From assembly GCA_028277325.1 (NCBI GenBank), contig JANQGL010000071.1:1-6964 (forward strand): a DNA stretch of 6,964 nucleotides, given 5' to 3'. The notes below the pieces were generated by a model. That model did no database searches. It was given only the letters and a program-made list of their open reading frames with translations, and was not told the origin of the DNA. This document shows positions 1-6,942 of this stretch, piece after piece. The translations under genes and the position numbers were made by a program. Source of the DNA: Magnetospira sp. (GTDB taxonomy: Bacteria > Pseudomonadota > Alphaproteobacteria > Rhodospirillales > Magnetospiraceae). The number at the start of each line of letters is the position of its first letter. The stretch's first letter is position 1.

Positions 1-1351
1 TCGCCCAGACGACCAGCGACTGGCCGCGCCGCGCGTCGCCGCAGGCGAAGACCTTCGGGTTCGAGGTCTGGAAGCGGTCGTCGTCGGCCTTCACGTTGCC
101 GCGCGGGTCGAGCTCCAGGCCCAGGTCGGCGACCGGGCCCTCGTGCACCGGATGCACGAAGCCCATGGCCAGCAGCACCAGGTCGGCCCTGATCGAGAAC
201 TCGGTGCCGCGCACCTCCTGCATCCGGTCGTCGACCCGCACGCAGTCGAGGTGGCGCAGCCGGCCGTCGTCGCCGACGAAGCCGGTGGTCTTGACGCTCC
301 ACATCCGCTCGCAGCCTTCCTCGTGCGAGGTCGAGGTGCGCAGCTTGAGCGGCCACAGGGGCCAGACCACCGGCTTGTTCTCCTCGGCCGGCGGACGCGG
401 CATGATCTCGATCTGGGTGACCCGCTCGGCGCCCTGGCGGATCGAGGTGCCGACGCAGTCCGAGCCGGTGTCGCCGCCGCCGATCACCACCACGTGCCTG
501 TCGCGCGCCGTGATCTCCTCGTCCTCGGGAAACGGCTCGTCGGCCACCCGCTTGTTCTGCTGGATCAGGAAGTCCATGGCGAAATGGATGCCGTCGAGCT
601 CGCGGCCCGGCACCTCCAGGTCGCGCGGCGCCTCCGATCCGCAGGCCAGGACCACGGCGTCGTAGCCTTCGATCAGCTCCGCGGTCGGCAGGTTGACGCC
701 GACGTGGGCGCCGGTGCGGAACTCCACCCCCTCGCCCTGCATCTGCGCCATGCGGCGGTCGATCACCCATTTCTCCAGCTTGAAATCGGGAATCCCGTAG
801 CGCAGCAGGCCGCCGATCCGTTGCGCCTTTTCATAGACGACCACCTTGTGGCCGGCCCGCGCCAGTTGCTGCGCGGCGGCCAGGCCGGCCGGGCCGGAGC
901 CGACCACGGCGATCCGACGCCCGGTCCGCCGGCTGGCGATCTGCGGCCGCACCCAGCCCGACTGCCAGGCCTTCTCGACGATGCTCAGCTCGATGTTCTT
1001 GATGGTCACCGCCTCGTCGGTGAGGTTCAGCGTGCACGACGCCTCGCAGGGCGCCGGGCACACGCGGCCGGTGAACTCCGGGAAATTGTTGGTCGCGTGC
1101 AGGCTCCGGACGGCCTCGTCCCAGCGTCCGCGGAACACCGAGTGGTTCCAGTCGGGGATCAGGTTGTCGACCGGACAGCCGCCGTGGCAGAACGGGATGC
1201 CGCAGTCCATGCACCGGGCACCCTGCCGACCCACCTCGTTCTCCGCGAGCTGGATCATGAACTCCCGGTAGTGGCGGATGCGCTGGTGGACCGGCGCGTG
1301 GCCCGGGGCCTGACGCTGGATTTCCAAGAAACCGGTGGGCTTGCCCATCAT
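1..1351 (-). CDS. gltD: Glutamate synthase (NADPH) small/beta subunit, 3' end cut by window edge
   Basis: This is the FAD-containing beta subunit of glutamate synthase (GOGAT). It oxidises NADPH and sends electrons through iron-sulfur clusters to the alpha subunit encoded just upstream. The visible 450 codons show the family layout. A first cysteine cluster lies at C47, C50, C55 and C59 (CMDCGIPFCHGGCP) and a second at C98, C102 and C106. The first dinucleotide fold is VVGSGPAG (G151, G153, G156), followed by the GGLLRYGIPDFKL stretch. The second fold is VVIGGGDTGSD (G291, G293, G296). The end motif FACGDARRGQSLVVWA (about 435-450) is the conserved C-terminal FAD contact, so perhaps only 20-35 residues are missing past position 1. 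The start has tandem ATG codons at 1351 and 1348. I give the outer one. The inner one yields the MGKPTGFLE N-terminus typical of the family and has better ribosome-site spacing, so it is equally likely. No key residue appears lost. The family call is secure. Confidence 0.98.
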   Translation of the reverse strand, partial: MMGKPTGFLEIQRQAPGHAPVHQRIRHYREFMIQLAENEVGRQGARCMDCGIPFCHGGCPVDNLIPDWNHSVFRGRWDEAVRSLHATNNFPEFTGRVCPAPCEASCTLNLTDEAVTIKNIELSIVEKAWQSGWVRPQIASRRTGRRIAVVGSGPAGLAAAQQLARAGHKVVVYEKAQRIGGLLRYGIPDFKLEKWVIDRRMAQMQGEGVEFRTGAHVGVNLPTAELIEGYDAVVLACGSEAPRDLEVPGRELDGIHFAMDFLIQQNKRVADEPFPEDEEITARDRHVVVIGGGDTGSDCVGTSIRQGAERVTQIEIMPRPPAEENKPVVWPLWPLKLRTSTSHEEGCERMWSVKTTGFVGDDGRLRHLDCVRVDDRMQEVRGTEFSIRADLVLLAMGFVHPVHEGPVADLGLELDPRGNVKADDDRFQTSNPKVFACGDARRGQSLVVWA

Positions 1352-1352
1352 C

Positions 1353-4300
1353 CTACTTCCTTCCGTGCAAGGCGCGGCTCGGTTTGCCAAGCTCGGCGCT
1401 CCGCGCGATCTGCATTTCCTGCAGGGCGCGCCGATACTCGACCGGCATGACCTTGCGGAACTTGGGCAGCGTGGCGTCCCAGTCTTCCAGGATCGCGCGC
1501 GCCCGGTCGCTGTTGGTGTAGTGCAGGTGCGCCTCGATCAGGCCGTGCAGCCGCTTGGCGTCGTGCCGGGTCATGTCGGCCATCACGTCGATGCGGCCAT
1601 GGGTTTCCGGATCGTAGCCCTGGTGGTCCAGCGTCTCGTAGGCCTCGGCCTCCGAGACCACCGGCTCCAGCTCGACCATCGCCAGGTTGCAGCGGCGCTC
1701 GAAGTCGCCGGCCTCGTCCAGCACATAGGCGATGGCGCCGGACATGCCGGCCGCGAAGTTGCGCCCGGCCGGGCCGAGCCCCACCACGATGCCGCCGGTC
1801 ATGTATTCGCAGCCGTGATCGCCGGTCCCCTCGACCACCGCGATGGCGCCCGAGTTGCGGACCGCGAACCGCTCGCCGCCGACGCCCCGGAAGTAGCACT
1901 CGCCGGAAATCGCGCCGTAGAGCACCGTGTTGCCGACGATGATGTTGTCCTCCGGGACGATCGGGCAGTCGGCCGCCGGGTAGATCACCAGGCGTCCGCC
2001 GGACAGGCCCTTGCCCACGTAGTCGTTGGCCTCGCCGACCAGTTCCAGGGTCACGCCGGACGCCGCCCAGGCGCCGAAGCTCTGGCCGGCGGTGCCGGTC
2101 AGCTTGACGTGGATGGTGTCCTCCGGCAGGCCCTTGTGGCCGTAGGTCTCGGCCACCCGGCCCGACAGCATGGCGCCCACCGTGCGGTCGGTGTTGCGGA
2201 CCGGCGTCTCGATGCGCACCGCCTCGCCGCGCTCCAGGGCCGGCGCCGCCTGTTCGATCAGCCTGTTGTCGAGTTGCCGCTCCAGGCCGTGGTCCTGGCG
2301 CTCGCAGTTGAAGACCGCCACCTCGGGCCCGGCCTCCGGCTTGGCCAGCACGCGGCCGTAGTCGAGCCCCTTGGCCTTCCAGTGGTCGGTCGCCCGCCGC
2401 ATGTCCAGCATGTCGGAGCGGCCGATCATCTCGTCGAAGGTGCGGAACCCCATGCGGGCCATGTACGTGCGCGCCTCCTCGGCCACGAACATGAAGTAGC
2501 CGATCACGTGCTCGGGCTTGCCGAGGAACTTCTTGCGCAGCTCCGGGTCCTGGGTGGCGACGCCGACCGGGCAGGTGTTCAGGTGGCACTTGCGCATCAT
2601 GATGCAGCCTTCGGAGATCAGCGCCGAGGTGGCGAAGCCGAACTCGTCGGCCCCCAGCAGGGCGCCGATCACCACGTCGCGGCCGGTCCGCATGCCGCCG
2701 TCCACCTGCACCGCGATGCGCCCCCGCAGGCGGTTCAGCACCAGGGTCTGATGGGTCTCGGCGAGGCCGATCTCCCACGGACCGCCGGCGTGCTTGATGG
2801 AGGTCAGCGGGCTGGCGCCGGTGCCGCCGTCGAACCCGGAAATGGTCACGTGGTCGGCATGCGCCTTGGAGACGCCGGCGGCCACCGTGCCGACCCCCAC
2901 CTCGGACACCAGCTTGACCGAGATCCGCGCCTTCGGGTTGACGTTCTTGAGATCATAGATGAGCTGCGCCAGGTCCTCGATCGAATAGATGTCGTGGTGC
3001 GGCGGCGGCGAGATCAGGCCCACCCCGGGGGTCGAGTGGCGCACCCGGGCGATGGTCCGGTTGACCTTGTGGCCGGGCAGCTGGCCGCCCTCGCCGGGCT
3101 TGGCGCCCTGCGCCATCTTGATCTGGATGTCGTCGGCGTTGACCAGGTATTCGGTGGTCACCCCGAAGCGGCCCGAGGCCACCTGCTTGATCGCCGAGCG
3201 CTTGAGGTCGCCGTTCGGCTCCGGCACGAAGCGCTCCGGCTCCTCGCCGCCCTCGCCCGAGTTCGACTTGCCGCCGATCCGGTTCATCGCCACCGCCAGG
3301 GTGCTGTGCGCCTCGTAGGAAATCGACCCGAACGACATGGCGCCGGTGGCGAACCGCCTGACGATGCTGTCCGCCGGTTCGACCTCCTCGATCGGCACCG
3401 GGGTCGGCGCGGGCTTGATCTCGAACAGGCCGCGCAGGGTCAGCAGGCGCCGCGACTGGTCGTTCAGGCGGTCGGCGAACCTGCGGTAGCGCGCCGCGTC
3501 GCCGGTGCGCACCGCGTGCTGCAGGTCGGCGATGGTCTCCGGGGTCCAGACGTGCTCCTCGCCCTTCAGGCGGAACGCCAGGTGGCCGCCCGGCTCCAGG
3601 TCCTCCTGATCGCCGGACAGGTGGGCCACCCGATGGCGGCGCACCGTCTCGGCCGCCACCTCGGCCAGCCCGATGCCCTCCACCCGGGTGTCGGTGCCAT
3701 GGAAGTACCGGTCGACGAAATCGCTGGCCAGACCCACCGCGTCGAAAATCTGCGCCCCGCAGTAGGACTGGTAGGTGGAGATGCCCATCTTCGACATCAC
3801 CTTCAGGATTCCCTTGTCGACCGCATTGATGTAGCGGGCGTGGACCTCCTCCAGCGGCAGGTCCTCGGGCAGGATGGCGCGCAGGTCGGCCAGGGTGTCG
3901 AGGGCCAGATAGGGGTTGACCGCCTCGGCGCCGTAGCCGGCCAGGACGCAGAAGTGGTGCACCTCCCGGGCCTCTCCGGTCTCGATCACCAGGCCGGTCT
4001 CGGTCCGCAGGCCGGTCCGCACCAGGTGGTGGTGCACCGCCGCCGTGGCGAGGAGCGACGGCAGCGGGATGTGGTCGGCGTCGGCGGCGCGGTCGGACAG
4101 CACCAGGATGTTGTAGCCGCGTTCGCGGATCGCCCGCTCGGCGCGGTCGCACAGCGCCTTCAGCGCCGGGCCGAGGCCGGCCTCGCCCTGCTCGGCCGGG
4201 AAGCAGATGTCGAGGGTGCAGGTCCGGAAGGCGTTGCCCAGGTAGTCGTCGATGCGGCGGATCCTCTCCAGGTCCTCGTTGGTAAGGATCGGCTGCCGCA

Positions 4301-6002
4301 CCTCCAGGCGCATGTGCGAGCCGCCGGTGTCCAGGTCGAGCAGGTTCGGCCGCGGGCCGATCAGCGACACCAGGGACATCACCAGTTCCTCGCGGATCGG
4401 GTCGATCGGCGGGTTGGTGACCTGGGCGAACTTCTGCTTGAAGTAGTCGAACAGCAGGCGCGGCTTCTCCGACAGCACCGCCAGCGCCGCGGTGGCGCCC
4501 ATCGATCCCACCGGGTCCTGGCCGCTGACCGCCATCGGCTTGAGGAAGAATTTCAGGTCTTCCTGGCTGTAGCCGAACGCCTTCTGGCGCCGCCTGAGGA
4601 CGTCGGTGTCGGGCGCCATGGCGGCCACCTGGCGGGGCTGGTGCTCCAGCATGATCTGGGTCTCGGCCAGCCAGCGGCGGTAGGGGTGGCTGCGCGCCAG
4701 TTCGCGCTTCAACTCGTCGTTGTCGATGATGCGCCCGGCCTCGAGATCGATCAGCAGCATCTTGCCCGGCTGCAGGCGCCACTTGCGGACGATCCTGTTT
4801 TCCGGAATCGGCAGCACGCCCATTTCCGAGCCCATCACCACGAAATCGTCGTCGGTGACCAGGTAGCGGGCCGGACGCAGGCCGTTGCGGTCCAGGGTGG
4901 CGCCGATCTGCCGGCCGTCGGTGAAGCACATGGCGGCCGGGCCGTCCCAGGGCTCCATCAGGGCCGCGTTGTACTCGTAGAACGCCTTGCGGTTCGGGCC
5001 CATGAACGGGTTGTCGTGCCAGGCCTCGGGGATCATCAGCATCATCGCGTGGGCGAGGCTGTAGCCGCCCCGCACCAGCAGTTCGAGCGCGTTGTCGAAG
5101 CAGGCGGAGTCCGACTGCCCCTCGGCGATCACCGGCCAGATCCTGTCCAGGTCGTCGCCCAGCAGGTCCGACTTGGCGGCGTTGCGCCGGGCGTTCATCC
5201 AGTTGATGTTGCCGCGCAGGGTGTTGATCTCGCCGTTGTGGCAGACCATCCGGAACGGCTGCGCCAGCTCCCAGCTCGGGAAGGTGTTGGTGGAGAACCG
5301 CTGGTGGACGAGGGCCATGGCCGAGACCAGACGCTCGTCGCGCAGGTCGGCGAAGTACTGCCCCACCTGATCGGCCAGCAGCATGCCCTTGTAGACCAGG
5401 GTGCGCGACGACATCGAGGCGACATAGAACATGTCCGCCCCGCCGCCGCCCAGGGCCCGGCATTCGCGCTGGACCCGCTTGTGGATGACGAACAGCTGCC
5501 GCTCGAAGGCGTCCTGGTCCGCCACCCGGGCGCCGCGTCCGACGAACACCTGGCGGATGGCGGGTTCGGTCGGCAGAACGGTTTCGCCGAGGCTGGCATT
5601 GTCGGTCGGCACGTCGCGCCAGCCGAGCACGACCTGTCCCTGTTCGGCGACCACCTTCTCCAGGTGCGCCTCGCAGATTCGGCGCGCCTCGTCGTCGGTC
5701 GGCAGGAACAGCATGCCGACGCCGTAACGGCCGGCTTCCGGCAGGTCGATCCCCAGCGCCGCGCAGGAGTCGCGCAGGAAGGCATCCGGGATCTGGATCA
5801 GGAGTCCGGCGCCGTCGCCGGCCCGCGGGTCGGCGCCGACCGCGCCGCGATGGGTCAGGTTCTCCAGGATCTCCAGACCCTGCACGATCACCTGGTGGCT
5901 TTTCTCGTTCTTGACGTGGCAAATAAATCCCACGCCGCAAGCGTCATGCTCGTGAGCAGGGTCGTAGAGACCCTGCGGAGCCGGGTATCCAGCAACGCTC
6001 AT
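1353..6002 (-). CDS. gltB: Glutamate synthase (NADPH) large/alpha subunit
   Basis: GltB, 1549 residues, makes glutamate from 2-oxoglutarate and the amide nitrogen of glutamine, using electrons from GltD; it is cytosolic. The N-terminal class II glutamine amidotransferase domain spans about 22-435. Its nucleophile C22 begins CGVGF and is exposed when a 21-residue propeptide is removed. R235 (QRFSTN) and N256-G257 (HNGEINTLRGN) match the glutamine site. A central domain covers about 470-780 (QVTNPPIDP near 530, SKMGIST near 740). The FMN synthase domain covers about 865-1230, with GGKSNSGEGGE at 910-920, a glycine-rich GAKPGEGGQLPGHK stretch, and QVDGGMRTG at 1099-1107. C1133, C1139 and C1144 have the Cx5Cx4C spacing of the 3Fe-4S site. 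The C-terminal beta-helix domain starts near 1260 (GTAGQSFGAW around 1307). An in-frame GTG at 6008 would add two residues, but it sits 1 nt from the Shine-Dalgarno sequence, whereas the ATG at 6002 is 7 nt away. The protein is full length with no frameshift seen. Confidence 0.98.
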   Translation of the reverse strand: MSVAGYPAPQGLYDPAHEHDACGVGFICHVKNEKSHQVIVQGLEILENLTHRGAVGADPRAGDGAGLLIQIPDAFLRDSCAALGIDLPEAGRYGVGMLFLPTDDEARRICEAHLEKVVAEQGQVVLGWRDVPTDNASLGETVLPTEPAIRQVFVGRGARVADQDAFERQLFVIHKRVQRECRALGGGGADMFYVASMSSRTLVYKGMLLADQVGQYFADLRDERLVSAMALVHQRFSTNTFPSWELAQPFRMVCHNGEINTLRGNINWMNARRNAAKSDLLGDDLDRIWPVIAEGQSDSACFDNALELLVRGGYSLAHAMMLMIPEAWHDNPFMGPNRKAFYEYNAALMEPWDGPAAMCFTDGRQIGATLDRNGLRPARYLVTDDDFVVMGSEMGVLPIPENRIVRKWRLQPGKMLLIDLEAGRIIDNDELKRELARSHPYRRWLAETQIMLEHQPRQVAAMAPDTDVLRRRQKAFGYSQEDLKFFLKPMAVSGQDPVGSMGATAALAVLSEKPRLLFDYFKQKFAQVTNPPIDPIREELVMSLVSLIGPRPNLLDLDTGGSHMRLEVRQPILTNEDLERIRRIDDYLGNAFRTCTLDICFPAEQGEAGLGPALKALCDRAERAIRERGYNILVLSDRAADADHIPLPSLLATAAVHHHLVRTGLRTETGLVIETGEAREVHHFCVLAGYGAEAVNPYLALDTLADLRAILPEDLPLEEVHARYINAVDKGILKVMSKMGISTYQSYCGAQIFDAVGLASDFVDRYFHGTDTRVEGIGLAEVAAETVRRHRVAHLSGDQEDLEPGGHLAFRLKGEEHVWTPETIADLQHAVRTGDAARYRRFADRLNDQSRRLLTLRGLFEIKPAPTPVPIEEVEPADSIVRRFATGAMSFGSISYEAHSTLAVAMNRIGGKSNSGEGGEEPERFVPEPNGDLKRSAIKQVASGRFGVTTEYLVNADDIQIKMAQGAKPGEGGQLPGHKVNRTIARVRHSTPGVGLISPPPHHDIYSIEDLAQLIYDLKNVNPKARISVKLVSEVGVGTVAAGVSKAHADHVTISGFDGGTGASPLTSIKHAGGPWEIGLAETHQTLVLNRLRGRIAVQVDGGMRTGRDVVIGALLGADEFGFATSALISEGCIMMRKCHLNTCPVGVATQDPELRKKFLGKPEHVIGYFMFVAEEARTYMARMGFRTFDEMIGRSDMLDMRRATDHWKAKGLDYGRVLAKPEAGPEVAVFNCERQDHGLERQLDNRLIEQAAPALERGEAVRIETPVRNTDRTVGAMLSGRVAETYGHKGLPEDTIHVKLTGTAGQSFGAWAASGVTLELVGEANDYVGKGLSGGRLVIYPAADCPIVPEDNIIVGNTVLYGAISGECYFRGVGGERFAVRNSGAIAVVEGTGDHGCEYMTGGIVVGLGPAGRNFAAGMSGAIAYVLDEAGDFERRCNLAMVELEPVVSEAEAYETLDHQGYDPETHGRIDVMADMTRHDAKRLHGLIEAHLHYTNSDRARAILEDWDATLPKFRKVMPVEYRRALQEMQIARSAELGKPSRALHGRK
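1356..1364 (-). promoter_or_regulatory. gltD ribosome binding site inside the end of gltB
   Basis: The minus strand reads GGAAGGAAG immediately before the gltB stop codon TAG (1355-1353). One base then separates the stop from the gltD ATG at 1351. The AGGAAG core ends 4 nt before the first ATG and 7 nt before the second (1348). A purine-rich site within the last gltB codons suggests that ribosomes finishing gltB help start gltD, which would keep the two subunits near equal amounts. This coupling is inferred. Confidence 0.7.
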
Positions 6003-6009
6003 CAACACA

Positions 6010-6016
6010 CTCCCTC
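6010..6016 (-). promoter_or_regulatory. gltB ribosome binding site (decides the start)
   Basis: GAGGGAG on the minus strand is a strong Shine-Dalgarno match. It lies 7 nt before the ATG at 6002. The upstream in-frame GTG at 6008 has only 1 nt of spacing and the TTG at 6005 only 4 nt, so the ATG is the best start. Confidence 0.8.
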
Positions 6017-6028
6017 GAAAGCGGGGAC

Positions 6029-6057
6029 CTTCTAGCAGGGCGGGGGGACCCTGCCAA
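6029..6057 (-). promoter_or_regulatory. Predicted housekeeping promoter of gltBD
   Basis: On the minus strand a -35 element TTGGCA (6057-6052, 5 of 6 to TTGACA) is followed by exactly 17 bp and a -10 element TAGAAG (6034-6029, 4 of 6 to TATAAT). Read with its neighbours, the -10 is GCTAGAAG, which matches the alphaproteobacterial housekeeping form GCTANAWC at 7 of 8 positions. Transcription would start near 6022, giving a leader of only about 20 nt with the ribosome site in it. This supports independent expression of gltBD from the gene upstream. A sigma-54 pattern (GG-N10-GC) was looked for here and is absent. Confidence 0.6.
6035..6054. repeat. Dyad filling the gltB promoter spacer
   Basis: GCAGGG (6035-6040) and CCCTGC (6049-6054) are perfect 6-bp inverted arms separated by 8 bp that include a run of six G on the plus strand. 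A further T/A pair flanks them at 6033 and 6056 after one mismatch. The dyad falls between the -35 and -10 boxes and overlaps the -35 edge. It could be an operator, or a chance feature of GC-rich DNA. Confidence 0.4.
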
Positions 6058-6075
6058 GTTTCTTGACGGCGGCAC

Positions 6076-6088
6076 GCTGCGCCGCAGC
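6076..6088. repeat. Small perfect stem-loop upstream of the gltB promoter
   Basis: GCTGC (6076-6080) and GCAGC (6084-6088) form a 5-bp stem with a 3-nt loop, either strand. It lies about 20 bp upstream of the predicted gltB -35 box. No T-run follows on either strand, so it is not an intrinsic terminator. It is short enough to occur by chance at this GC content. Confidence 0.25.
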
Positions 6089-6115
6089 AATCCCGTTTCG
6101 TGACCGCGTCGTCAA

Positions 6116-6137
6116 ACGCCTTCGGGCGTCGTGCCCG
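6116..6137. repeat. Two overlapping, mutually exclusive hairpins between fecR-like gene and gltB
   Basis: Stem 1 pairs ACGCC (6116-6120) with GGCGT (6125-6129) around TTCG on the plus strand (CGAA on the minus). Stem 2 pairs CGGGC (6123-6127) with GCCCG (6133-6137) around GTCGT. They share bases 6123-6129, so only one can form at a time. On the minus strand stem 1 is followed by just TTT, which makes it at best a weak terminator for the FecR-domain gene ending at 6238. The terminator role is not established. Confidence 0.3.
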
Positions 6138-6191
6138 CGAACCCCCGTCCGCGCGGGCGCGTAGATTGCCTCAACCGGGGGCGGCCGACAA

Positions 6192-6215
6192 GCCGGATTC
6201 GCGCAGGCCGGATTC
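6192..6215. repeat. 9-bp direct repeat downstream of the fecR-like gene
   Basis: GCCGGATTC occurs at 6192-6200 and again at 6207-6215, with a 15-bp period. The pair begins 23 bp past the stop codon of the FecR-domain gene, in non-coding DNA. Function is unknown. It may be a small local duplication. Confidence 0.35.
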
Positions 6216-6237
6216 CCCGTGTTTGCCTGTCGCCGCG

Positions 6238-6858
6238 TTACGGCCGATCGAACGCGACGCTGTCGCGGGCGAGGTCCAGCTTCGGCTGCCGCCAGGCGGT
6301 CGGCGGCGTCGGCGCCACGTCGGGTCCGGGGACCGTGGTGCCGTGCCCGGGCGTGGTGATGGAAACCCGCCCGGCGTCATTGGCGATGTCGATCCGGCGG
6401 CCGTCCAGCAGGGCGAACTGATAGACGCCGTCGATCGGGCCGCCCCAGGCCGTGGTGCCGCGGATGCCGATGGTGGCGACCGGCGTCCGCACGTCCATGG
6501 TTCCGCCGCGGCGCGCGATGATGCCGCTGGCGGCCGAGAAGATGCCGCCGATCACGTCGAGAACGAGCGCGCCGCGATTCCCGGCGTCGGGCAAGTCCAG
6601 GTCGCCGACCGCGAGCCGGCTCTTCTCGCCCAGGGTCAGCACCGAATCGTCGCGCAGGCGCACCTCCAGGCGGGCCTCCGGGCCGGTCGACAGGACGTCT
6701 CCGGTGAACACGTACTGGCCGGGCGCCAGCCTGCGCTCGCCGCCCTCGGCCAGCGCCGTGGCGGAGCCCTTGGTCCGCGTGACCCGCCCGGCGAGGTCGG
6801 CCGCGGTCGAGGTCCAGGGGACCAGCGTCGCCACAATTATAATTAGAATAAATCTCAT
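6238..6858 (-). CDS. Secreted single-domain FecR-family protein
   Basis: This 206-residue protein starts with a Sec signal peptide: R2, a hydrophobic core at about 3-15, and a likely signal peptidase cut after A19 or A20 (TSTAA before DLAG). It should act in the periplasm or beyond. The body is a FecR domain (about 45-170). It contains TGDVLSTGPEARLEVRL (52-68), DSVLTLGEKSRL (71-82) and the hallmark VRTPVATIGIRGT (123-135). A proline-rich tail (about 168-190, PGHGTTVPGPDVAPTPP) follows. True FecR sigma regulators have a cytoplasmic anti-sigma part and a membrane anchor; both are missing, and no fecI or TonB receptor gene is in view, so a sigma-regulator role is unlikely. Similar small proteins, as I recall, often sit beside CHASE2-cyclase genes in Azospirillum relatives; no such gene is in this window. 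ATG 6858 is preceded by AGGG at 7 nt. The first 8 codons are unusually AT-rich, as expected for an easily unfolded start region. The family call is firm; the role is unknown. Confidence 0.9.
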   Translation of the reverse strand: MRFILIIIVATLVPWTSTAADLAGRVTRTKGSATALAEGGERRLAPGQYVFTGDVLSTGPEARLEVRLRDDSVLTLGEKSRLAVGDLDLPDAGNRGALVLDVIGGIFSAASGIIARRGGTMDVRTPVATIGIRGTTAWGGPIDGVYQFALLDGRRIDIANDAGRVSITTPGHGTTVPGPDVAPTPPTAWRQPKLDLARDSVAFDRP

Positions 6859-6865
6859 ACCGGGA

Positions 6866-6869
6866 CCCT
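6866..6869 (-). promoter_or_regulatory. Ribosome binding site of the fecR-like gene
   Basis: AGGG on the minus strand lies 7 nt before the ATG at 6858. It begins 1 nt past the base of the long inverted repeat (6871-6932) and overlaps the 7-nt palindrome-like GGGTCCC (6868-6862). It is a modest site by sequence, but the only plausible one for this start. Confidence 0.5.
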
Positions 6870-6870
6870 A

Positions 6871-6932
6871 GTGCAGCGATCCAAACGAAAGATTCGGGCG
6901 AAGGTCGACATTCGTTTGGTGAATCGCTGCAC
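6871..6932. repeat. Long imperfect inverted repeat upstream of the fecR-like gene
   Basis: The arm 6871-6889 pairs with 6911-6932 over 19 base pairs with no mismatch. The only interruption is a 3-nt bulge (TGA, 6920-6922) in the right arm, leaving a 10-bp outer and a 9-bp inner helix. The 21-nt loop (6890-6910) can form a minor inner stem (TTCG 6893-6896 with CGAA 6899-6902). No T-run follows either arm, so it does not look like an intrinsic terminator. If transcribed leftward it would be a strong hairpin ending 1 nt before the ribosome site of the FecR-domain gene. It could instead be an operator, or a dispersed palindromic repeat. Confidence 0.85.
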
Positions 6933-6942
6933 AAACAAATGC

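Noticed and set aside
143..1450. A 435-codon plus-strand frame opposite gltD.
   Set aside because: It lies antisense to a gltD reading frame with all expected cysteine and nucleotide-binding motifs; its translation is compositionally biased and unrecognisable.
2953..5940. A 995-codon minus-strand frame overlapping gltB in another register.
   Set aside because: It is a Pro/Arg/Gly-rich shadow frame of gltB with no family features.
1335..6035. A 4.7-kb open frame on the plus strand, antisense to nearly all of gltB (1566 codons).
   Set aside because: GC-rich third positions in gltB remove stop codons from the opposite strand. The translation is low-complexity (rich in Ala, Gly, Arg, His, Val, Asp) with no recognisable domain, and the same DNA encodes a full-length, motif-complete GltB.
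6037..6057. A possible sigma-54 promoter (GG then GC ten bases later) upstream of gltB, as might suit a nitrogen gene.
   Set aside because: No GG-N10-GC match exists at TTGGCA or the following G-run, whereas a 17-bp-spaced housekeeping pair fits well.
6063..6068. A plus-strand TTGACG that could be a -35 box.
   Set aside because: No -10-like sequence follows at a 16-18 bp spacing, and no plus-strand gene begins downstream.
6110..6115. A minus-strand TTGACG as an alternative gltB -35 box.
   Set aside because: The sequence 17 bp downstream (GATTGC) matches only 2 of 6 positions of a -10 box. The pair at 6057/6034 is better placed and stronger.
6835..6844. AATTATAATT, a perfect 10-bp palindrome resembling a -10 region.
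   Set aside because: It lies within the signal-peptide codons of the FecR-domain gene (Ile-rich stretch) and is explained by coding for hydrophobic residues.
6100..6846. A 248-codon plus-strand frame opposite the FecR-domain gene.
   Set aside because: The minus-strand frame has a signal peptide, FecR motifs and a ribosome site. The plus frame is an Ala/Arg/Gly/Asp-rich shadow.
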